The notes under the pieces: model-generated
Seen by the model: only the letters and a program-made list of their open reading frames with translations
Told to the model about the DNA's origin: nothing
Databases searched by the model: none
Made by a program: the position numbers and the translations under genes
From: Steromphala cineraria
Lineage: Eukaryota; Mollusca; Gastropoda; Trochida; Trochidae
Length of the DNA stretch: 64,000 nt
Assembly: GCA_916613615.1 (NCBI GenBank)
Contig: OU744725.1
Coordinates: forward strand, 11,744,253-11,808,252
Direction of reading: 5' to 3'
Part shown: positions 56,486 to 64,000 of the stretch, one piece after another
How positions within the stretch are numbered: position 1 is the first letter of the stretch
Layout of the letters: every line of letters starts with the position of its first letter

Positions 56486-56854
56486 TTAAAGGAGCAGTAG
56501 CAAGTTTTTTGAAAATGTTATATTTTCAATTTTTCACTGATAATTATACATTAATGCTAAATCTATTATTTTGATAGTGTCAAAAAAATCATTAAACCAA
56601 TCATCCATAGTCAGAGAACAAATTATAAATATTCACATAAAGTCCATTGGCGGCCATTTTTGTGTGAACACCTTTAATGTACTTCGTGTAGGAAAAAGGA
56701 ATCGCTTGGCTGAACTTTACATTATATATTTGATTTTGTATTGCTTCATTTAGTTTCAATACATTGTCTTTCAATTGGAACCATTCATTTTCATTTTCCT
56801 GACATAAGTCACATAACCTTATGTTCCCCCTAAAAATTGTTACTGCCACTTTAA
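56486..56854 (+). mobile_element. MITE family A, copy 4 (transporter intron 1)
   Basis: 369 bp, TTAA on both sides, terminal repeat AGGAGCAGTAGCAAGTTTTT. The interior matches copies 2 and 3 (CATCCATAGTCAGAGAACAA, TGGCGGCCATTTTTGTGTGA). It has no coding capacity; TTAA targeting suggests a piggyBac-like source. Confidence 0.9.
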
Positions 56855-57309
56855 AAGCTATCTTTTGATGTCCTTATCAGTTGCCTTTTGAAACCAATTG
56901 CAACTCATTCAGGCTTCGTTTTAGGTTTGTAGTTTTTAGTTATCAATCTCATGAACGTATTTATGTTATCCAAATCAAATTTCCCTTTTATATGTTTTGA
57001 ATTATTCCTATCAATATACACCTCTGCTTTTCCAACGTTATGTATAGTGTTTCTGTTTCATATGCTTAACTATCATATCGCATGGTTATACTCTGAAACA
57101 CTTTACCTGCAATACTAGATTTTAGATGATGAGAAAATCGAATACCTTTAGCCTTAGGACCCATGCAATATACATTTATGAGATACTGACAGAGAGGGTG
57201 TGATTATTACATGTTTTAACTAGTCCAAGTAATTTAAAAGTTAGATACTGTAGATATTCAACCTGATCGAAGAATACACATATACTCAAAACGTCAATAA
57301 AGAACTTGT

Positions 57310-58190
57310 GATCAAGACAATGTTGCTGTTATTAGTACTTTATAATTTGTAACCCAAATTATGACCGCCTAAGGCCTGTTCTATAGCAAATTTGTCACGT
57401 ATTGCATGTTCATGTAGATGGCTTGTCTGTCAGTCCATCACGCTTTGAGAAACACCACATAGACAAGACAATCTTTTTATTTTTTATATTTTTTTTTTCT
57501 ATTATTTTAGTATATACAATCTTGCTGTTCTTAATACTACATGCTCTGTTACCAATGCAAATTATGACCATATAACGTTTGTTTTATATCAAAGTTGTGA
57601 CTTACCTTTAGGGTTTCTAGTGTTCTCATGTTCTTGTGAATTACTTTACCATCAGTTCATCACGCCTTGAGCAAAAACTCAGACAGTCTTGCTGTTCTTA
57701 ATACTACATACTCTTTTGCCAAATTATGACCGTACAATGTCTGTACTATATCAAAGTTGTGACGTGTCTTTAGAGTTTCTAGTGTTCTCATGTTCGCGTG
57801 GATGGCTTGACTGTAAGTCCATCAAGCCATGAGCAACACTACAAAGACATGACAATGTTGCTGTTCTTAATTCTACAAACTCTGTTACCAAATTATGACC
57901 ATATAACGTTTGTTTTATATCAAAGTTGTGACTTATCTTTAGGGTTTCTAGTGTTCTCATGTTCCCGTGGATGGCTTGAATGTAGGTCCATCAAGCCTTA
58001 AGCAACAACACAAAGACATGACAACGTTGCTGTTCTTAATACTACATACTCTGTTACCAAATTATGACCGTATAACGTCTGTTCTATATATTAAAGTTGT
58101 GACGTATCTTTAGGGTTTCTAGTGTTCTCATGTTCTTGTGAATTACTTTACCATCAGTCCATCACGCCTTGAGCAACAACTCAAAGGTTG
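57310..58190. repeat. 168-bp satellite in transporter intron 1 (5 units)
   Basis: TTGCTGTTCTTAATAC recurs at about 57323, 57522, 57689, 57857 and 58026. Each is followed by CCAAATTATGACCGTATAA, GGGTTTCTAGTGTTCTCATG and CCATCA(C/A)GCC. The first unit is the most diverged. Confidence 0.9.
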
Positions 58191-58199
58191 AAGGTCACT

Positions 58200-59437
58200 G
58201 CCCACGACAGAGGATGCTTTGACTGAATTATATGGAAATTCCAACTGTTGCAGCCACGGTACGGCACAGGCAAAGTGGATCATTTGTGTGTAGATTGTCT
58301 CTCTCTTCTCATCTCGCCTTATCTCGCGAGATTTCAAGTTAGCCTCCATAGCCTCTTGTTTAATCATCGACGGAACTGCTGAGGCTGAAAGTCTTTCGCA
58401 ATACCCTCGAGTTGTTGACATGTTCAGGAGCTTCTAGTCTGTTATTACATACAGCTTTTGCGTAGTCAGGACTCCTCGGGTCGCTTGTGACGTGTTGTTT
58501 ATCTCACGTTGATTGCTACAAATCTTATCATCATTCAAATCTATGAAGGGCACTTGGAATAAGAATAAAGATGGTTTCTCCTACTGTTATTGGCGTAAGG
58601 TTCAGACATACCAACCTCTCATTTGTCCATATGGTTAAAAGAAACGAAGCACACTATTTTGTAAAATCAACAATGTATGGGCCTCTGGTGATAAGGCAAT
58701 CGTGGTTTGTCTTCACTTTCTGTAATTGATCTTGGTATTGATAATAGTTTGATTGAGACGTGTTTAGTTCGGTCTGTCAACATTGATTACATTTCATTAG
58801 TATTTTTTCTCAATCACACACGTGAATTATTCCGGATTCTAGTACGATGTAAGATACATTTTTATCAACTTCTATGACAGTGGATTAACACTTGAGTTGT
58901 GAGTAGTTTGTGATTGTAATAAATTGAAATGTCTCACTTTGTGTTTATTGAGTTTGTGATTGTAGTAAACTGTGTGATAGCATGAGAGCATATATGGACT
59001 CCATGATTACATTACGAAAGGAACTGAGAAACTTTGATCACTATGCGTGGGTCTTCAAGCCACTGAGTACCCAATCTGTACTTGGCAGGTTCTTTAAACC
59101 TGAGTTTTTGGCATGTTGCGTGCATGTGTCCAGGAATTATTTTGTGCTGTTATTGTTCTATTGATATATGTATCCCAGTTGTTATTTGACAAATGTGTAT
59201 GCAATAAACTCATTTGATATTCTAAATACTTTCTGGTCTGTCTGTAGATTCAAAGGGGAGTTACTCCAACTTGTTAGGTTTGTTTCAGTAGTCCGAACAA
59301 TTCACTATCCGAACGTTTCTGACTGTATTTGAACATTAGGTGCAATTATAGATTTTGAGATCTATTTGAATTGTAATACTCTCATTGCTTATCAACAGTT
59401 TTATCAAAATCATTGACTATATTAGATAAAACACGAA
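58200..59437. other. Transporter intron 1, no recognised feature
   Basis: No coding, RNA or tandem-repeat signal beyond the end of the 168-bp satellite. Confidence 0.5.
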
Positions 59438-59557
59438 TCGATATTTGATTTTCATTACTAATATATTCTGATTAGTTTAATTTAAAAGAAATATATGTTG
59501 AAAAAACCTCTGATACCAAAATCTTTTTTGTACTTTTTTGACTGGCATCGCTGTTTT
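59438..59557. repeat. 120-bp direct repeat, left copy (target duplication)
   Basis: Begins TCGATATTTGATTTTC and ends GGCATCGCTGTTTT. It matches 60122-60241 over all 120 positions with two substitutions and abuts the poly(A) end of the LINE fragment. Confidence 0.9.
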
Positions 59558-60120
59558 TTTTTTTTTTTTTTTTTAATTGTTTATTTTTCAAAACTCCATA
59601 CAGAAAAAGGACATGTAAGAATAACAATTCCATACATAACAAACTTGTAACACGTATATACAAGTAATCATTTAACAACGTACACAAGATTTGATGTATA
59701 GACAATTAAATATTCAAAGTTCAATCTGACATTAGGTAGTAAATAGTTAATATTAAAAACTGATATAATAATTCAGACTAGATAATGACAAATTGACCAG
59801 AAATTCATAAAGCTGTCATATTTACAATTTATGTAGGCGTTAAATCGGTCAACAAAATATGCTGTTTTAATTTCCTCTTGTACATGTTTAAAGTTGGGGA
59901 TTTTCTCCTGTTGTTTCATTTTAAATATATTGTATTTAACAATGGTTATCAGCAAATTCAGGACATAGTTTCGTTTTTCGGTATATCCTAAGATGATATT
60001 CTTTTTAGAAAATATGATATAGGTTCCTGTTTTTTCAAGTATCCATTCTTCCAATTTTTTCCATATAGTTTTTGTAAACTTACAATCATAAAATATATGT
60101 AGAATTGACTCGTTCTCTGT
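59558..60120 (-). mobile_element. 5'-truncated Tx1/L1-like LINE fragment with poly(A) tail
   Basis: On the minus strand, coding from 60120 to a stop at 59773-59775 reads like the last about 115 residues of the ORF2 at 35-39 kb. Shared traits are a half zinc knuckle (HIFYDC), ILGYTEKRN against CLGYPENRN, and FMNFWSICHYL against FMKFWSTCHLL. A 3' UTR of about 200 bp ends in a run of T on the plus strand (59554-59574). It is a related but different subfamily. It is flanked by 120-bp direct repeats. Confidence 0.88.
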
Positions 60121-60121
60121 T

Positions 60122-60241
60122 TCGATATTTGATTTTCATTACTAATATATTCTGATTAGTTTAATTTAAAAGAAATATATGTTGAAAAAACCTCTGATAC
60201 CAAAATCTTTTATGTACTTATTTGACTGGCATCGCTGTTTT
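60122..60241. repeat. 120-bp direct repeat, right copy (target duplication)
   Basis: Second copy of the repeat, directly at the 5' truncation point of the LINE fragment. Together with the left copy it brackets the insertion exactly. Confidence 0.9.
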
Positions 60242-60424
60242 AACTTGGAGTCTATATTATGATTATAAAGATTTTATAGGGTCGAACTCCATCAGAGGAA
60301 CAATTTTTTACAATAGAGCAACAAGGCTTGCTACAGTAAATTAAAAGCGGGTATTACCTTTCTTAGCAAGGCTAGTCCATAACTGTCTTCTTGAGGATAT
60401 TATATGAGCGCCAATGATTTGGGA

Positions 60425-60702
60425 TACAGATATTTAGGCACGAGTGTCGTGAAAATAGTATGTCATGGGCACGAAAATAATATTCTGTTTATTACCACAG
60501 AAAGAAAATACTCAAAATCTCCCTCTCAGCATAGGCGGAATTGCCGCAGCCAGTCCCTGTAGAACGCAACGTCATATGCAAACCATGACGTCAAAGCATT
60601 GATTTAAACATGACGCCAAAAAGAAAAAAATATTTTTTGACCTAGGGCATCATATGAAAAAGGACCCCGATATGATTACCCTTGTAGGTAATAAAACATA
60701 TA
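60425..60702. repeat. Dispersed fold-back repeat I, copy 2 (transporter intron 1)
   Basis: Shares with copy 1 the order TAGTATGTCATGGGCAC, GAACGCAACGTCATATGC, ATGACGTCAAAGCATTG and GTAGGTAATAA. The left palindrome arm is missing. Confidence 0.7.
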
Positions 60703-60928
60703 TGCATTGCTTCCTCACATATCCTCGATCCTTGGTTTATTCGGCTTTTTTATCAAATGAACCTCTGTTAAAAGTACAGTAGTCTTTAAGATTAGAGGCA
60801 TTCTATAATGTGGTAGAAGACCCTTGAAACCATCCTAAGTAATCAAATCAGCAAGAACTATCGGTATAAGTCCAAGTCGTAACTTTTTCTCATCTTTCTG
60901 AACATTTGTGTTAACTGGCGATACTGAG

Positions 60929-61155
60929 GACGTAGTTTAGTTGGTAGAGTATCCACTTTTTACCCAGGAGACCGTGGTTCGATTCCCGGTCGCGTCAGAT
61001 CATACCGAAAGACGTTTGCAGATGGGAGTTGTTGCTGTGTTTTTTGACACTCAGAATTGTCAACGCAGGTCAAGGCATTAACTGGCGCTGTTTGTGGCTG
61101 CCGGGTGTAAAGGCACAGCCCGAATTTCCAAAATACCTGTACTTAGAACAATAAA
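60929..61155 (+). mobile_element. tRNA-headed SINE (transporter intron 1)
   Basis: A-box-like TAGTTTAGTTGGTAGAG and B box GGTTCGATTCC. The acceptor and T stems are too poor for a working tRNA. The body includes GGCTGCCGGGTGTAAAGGC and ends near ACAATAAAATG. It lies about 100 bp upstream of transporter exon 2. Confidence 0.7.
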
Positions 61156-61252
61156 ATGTTCTTATTACAATATCCGATAACTATTTACTTTCAAAATAAG
61201 AAATTATGCTTTTAATTTTTACAATAATAATTATCATAATGTATTTTTCCAG

Positions 61253-61586
61253 CATGGCTTGGCAGTTTGGGCATCGGGATCTCGCTTTTCATCTCTCCTG
61301 TTGTGACCATCATCTGTCGGAGGAAGAGTCCTCGACTTTATGCTGTGATTGGCGGACTTATCTGTGCACTCGGTTGTCTTTTCCTGGCATTCTCGACCCA
61401 ACCGGAGCAACTCTTTATAAGCCATTGTGTTGTTATGTCGCTGGGCAGCGGCATCACCATAGCAACTGCGAACATCATGGTAGGAAGGTACTTCCGGAAA
61501 AGACGGGAAATGGCGGAGATGATTCTGATTGGTGGAACGGGTGTTGGAACTGCCTTGATGTCTGTTCTCTTTCAAGAGCTCATAAA
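61253..61586 (+). CDS. SLC16/monocarboxylate-transporter-like protein, exon 2
   Basis: Joined to exon 1 in phase 1 across a 15.8-kb intron (acceptor TTTTTCCAG, donor AAA|GTAAGT, phase 2). It takes the protein to residue 237. It encodes TM2 (about 128-146), an intracellular Arg/Lys loop (CRRKSPRLY), TM3 (155-173), TM4 (181-201), the SLC16 motif GRYFRKRREMAE (204-215) and TM5 up to FQELI. No further exon is recognisable before 64,000, so the large loop, TM6-12 and C-terminus lie outside the window. Confidence 0.9.
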
Positions 61587-64000
61587 GTAAGTTGTAATTT
61601 TGAAATTCCTTCATTTGCTGCTTTGAGAATATGAAACGTGGTCAACTTAAAGTTTCTTGAAAAATTAAACCTATTCCATTTTGATCAATAGTGTCGGAAA
61701 CGTTTGGGTGGTTTACAGAGAGAGTTCTATAGGTATTTTAGTATTTAGTATTTACATGTAGTTTTAATATTTTTATTATAAAGAATCGTGAACCATTCTT
61801 ATAATTTTGTGAAGAGGCCCAAATTGTTCAAAGCACAACACTGGCAACTCCTGACCTTCTGATCAGATGACAGGCGCTATTGTCCGGTTTTCGATAAGAG
61901 TCCCTACTTTTTTACCTTAAAATTACATCCAGGATGTCACTGTTCTAAACAGATTAGAGTAAATGTTACTTATCAGTAGCAGAGTGTACTTTTCGATCAA
62001 TTTAACATTTGACACAACGTTTTATATATGTAACACCAAAACCTCTTTCATACTAATTAGTCCACACTTCAATAATTTGCTCAGAGTAATGATGTGAACT
62101 GACACAAAGGAAAACAAATGTTGCCAAATAAAAGAGAATTACTTTAACTATATTCAAGAATTTTAAAGCAAACCTACCAAATTCAATTCAATTGCCGTGC
62201 TCGAATGATCAAAAGTGTTTCCATTGAAATGGCCGCATGGCGTTTTCACTTGAGACTAACATGTTACTCCGATTAGCTTATTCTAATCTAATTCTAATTG
62301 TATGGTCGAGTAATTATAATAGTTGTTTTTAAATTCCTAAGAAAATCTAATTAGAAGAAATGGAATCAATGGGAAAATGTAAAACATGCCCATGAGTGCA
62401 AAGATTGTCAGTAGCCGATTGCTTCTGAGCTGAGGGTGGCGATAAACCTGTATTTCCAAAATTTCAAAATATCATTGCTGTTTGTGGTCGACTGCGAAGT
62501 CTTTTATTGTTGAATGTATCATTTATAACAGTCGTTTAATATATAGTATGATTTTTTCTTAGAGTATACCTATTTCGGAATGTTATAAATAAAACAGTAT
62601 TATATTTGGGACCACACTATCTTCAATAGTACAGATTCTTGTACTTTTGGGGGCCGAGTCTAATGCGGGATTCGAACCCACACCCTCCTAAGTTGTGATA
62701 AATGGATATATAACGAACAAATTTATTCGTATTTTTGTGTAAATCAGCTATAGTTCAAGGAAACAGGTTTGGTTAAGTCTCCTACATAACCAATTATAAA
62801 GAGTGTAATAGGTAAGAGCAGTTCCGAGAAAAGGCGAATAAAATTCATCATGAAAGTGTCAAGTGAAACAAGCACTGATGACAAAATGACCTGGTTGTGA
62901 GATCCAAAATATGGCTATACTTTTGTGTCATAACTGTGGCAGAACTTTGGTATATCAATAAATAAATTCTATCTATAAATTATTTCGATTTAGATAGGAA
63001 ATATTAGCTATAATCATTTCTTTACATTTCGTGGCAGATGAGTTCATAGAGCTAAGATAACTGAATAAAATGATTATATAAATCGTAACCAATTTTGGAA
63101 AAATACATATACATAACTAACATTATCTATTTAATCAACAGTTTCCTCGCAATACCATGGCAGATGTCTGATTTTGCATGTGAAATGACTAAGATCTTTA
63201 AGATAGAAAAATCTGTAATTTTTTTACAAATGATATATTAAGACAAATTAACAGCATTGTATCTGCCTCTAAAATACTATCAAGTCCATAAATGGTCAAA
63301 AAGCTCGAGAATGAGAGTAAATCTCGTATTTCAAGACTGTGCCGTGATCAACCGATATATATTGGTATCAGTGACGTCACGGGACTTCCTCTTCTCGTGT
63401 TTCGGTTCCAACTATACAGCTGATATCTCGTGTGACGTCATTGCCTTAAAGAGAAGCTCGCTCTCGAGAAACGTCACGAGAATCAAATATCGCGGAGTCG
63501 TTAGAAACATCATGATGAATAGATTTTAACGGCATTCTAACTTTGAAGTGAAAGTTAGAAGTCGGCTATTGCAAATGAAGGTGGTTACTATTTGCAAACG
63601 ATAATACATAAGGTGTTATGTTATTTTTGCTTTAAAAATATCATTTTAATGATTTTGGTAAAATATTTGTATCGAAAAATTAGACAATCTATATAATATT
63701 ATATGAACTTAACTTAACTAAATTATAATATGCAGACAAGAAGTCGATTGGTTTTCGATGTTAGTATTTTCTAGTTATATATGGTAAAACTGATATAAGT
63801 GGGACATTTCGGATTTTGCACACATCAGTACTGAAGTCGTTCGTTTTTTATGAATACTTTGAACTGACTTATATATTGCATTTTGGGGTGAATATGTTGG
63901 ATGTTGAATTTATAACAGCAATTAGAAACAATAAAGACTATGGTATACATGCAATCATTATTACATATATTTTGCCATAATCATGCTGTTCAATTAAAAT
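61587..64000. other. Transporter intron 2 (partial), no further exon seen
   Basis: Apart from a decayed tRNA-like piece at 62.67 kb nothing is recognised. The stretch 63370-63490 has two TGACGTCA-type sites and looks like a dispersed repeat. Confidence 0.5.
62646..62700 (-). mobile_element. tRNA-like fragment
   Basis: The minus strand carries a B box GGGTTCGAATCCCGC. No A box is visible at the expected distance. Probably the remains of a SINE. Confidence 0.35.

Noticed and set aside
60929..60999. Functional tRNA gene
   Set aside because: A and B boxes are good but acceptor and T stems pair poorly, and a SINE body follows.
63257..63529. 90-residue plus-strand frame as a third transporter exon
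   Set aside because: It has no transmembrane or SLC16 motif, and I see no acceptor with the required phase.

Overview
This is eukaryotic nuclear DNA: AT-rich, gene-poor, with short exons, GT-AG introns and many transposon remnants and tandem repeats. The two recognisable host genes (a copine and a monocarboxylate-transporter-family protein), the Tx1/L1-like LINE, the tRNA-headed SINEs and the many fold-back elements suggest a marine invertebrate, most likely a lophotrochozoan such as a mollusc. The species cannot be named from the sequence alone.

Layout. 1-6.7 kb is intergenic DNA with MITE pieces and a decayed 28-bp tandem repeat. 6.76-23.4 kb on the minus strand holds a complete copine-like gene that I assembled from 15 coding exons. 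All junctions are GT-AG, all phases agree, and the sum is 585 codons including the stop. Its introns hold a 26-bp minisatellite, at least six MITE-type elements (one nested inside another), a tRNA-Asp-headed SINE and fold-back palindromes. 23.4-32.1 kb is intergenic, with a LINE 3' fragment, ATACC microsatellites and inverted-repeat elements.

32.1-41.7 kb is a 71-bp minisatellite broken by a nearly intact non-LTR retrotransposon whose ORF2 (endonuclease, reverse transcriptase, CCHC) carries one in-frame stop. 45.05 kb to the right edge on the plus strand holds the first two coding exons of an SLC16-like transporter, split by a 15.8-kb intron. That intron carries a 71-bp x about 40 minisatellite, a CRE-motif-rich satellite of about 185 bp, a 168-bp satellite, a MITE, a SINE and a 5'-truncated LINE flanked by 120-bp direct repeats. 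The rest of the transporter lies beyond 64 kb.

The copine and transporter genes are divergently oriented, about 21.7 kb apart between start codons. Nothing suggests that they act together. The most notable content is the mobile-element biology (long target duplication, LINE in a satellite, nested MITEs) and a copine whose second C2 domain has lost its calcium-binding aspartates.
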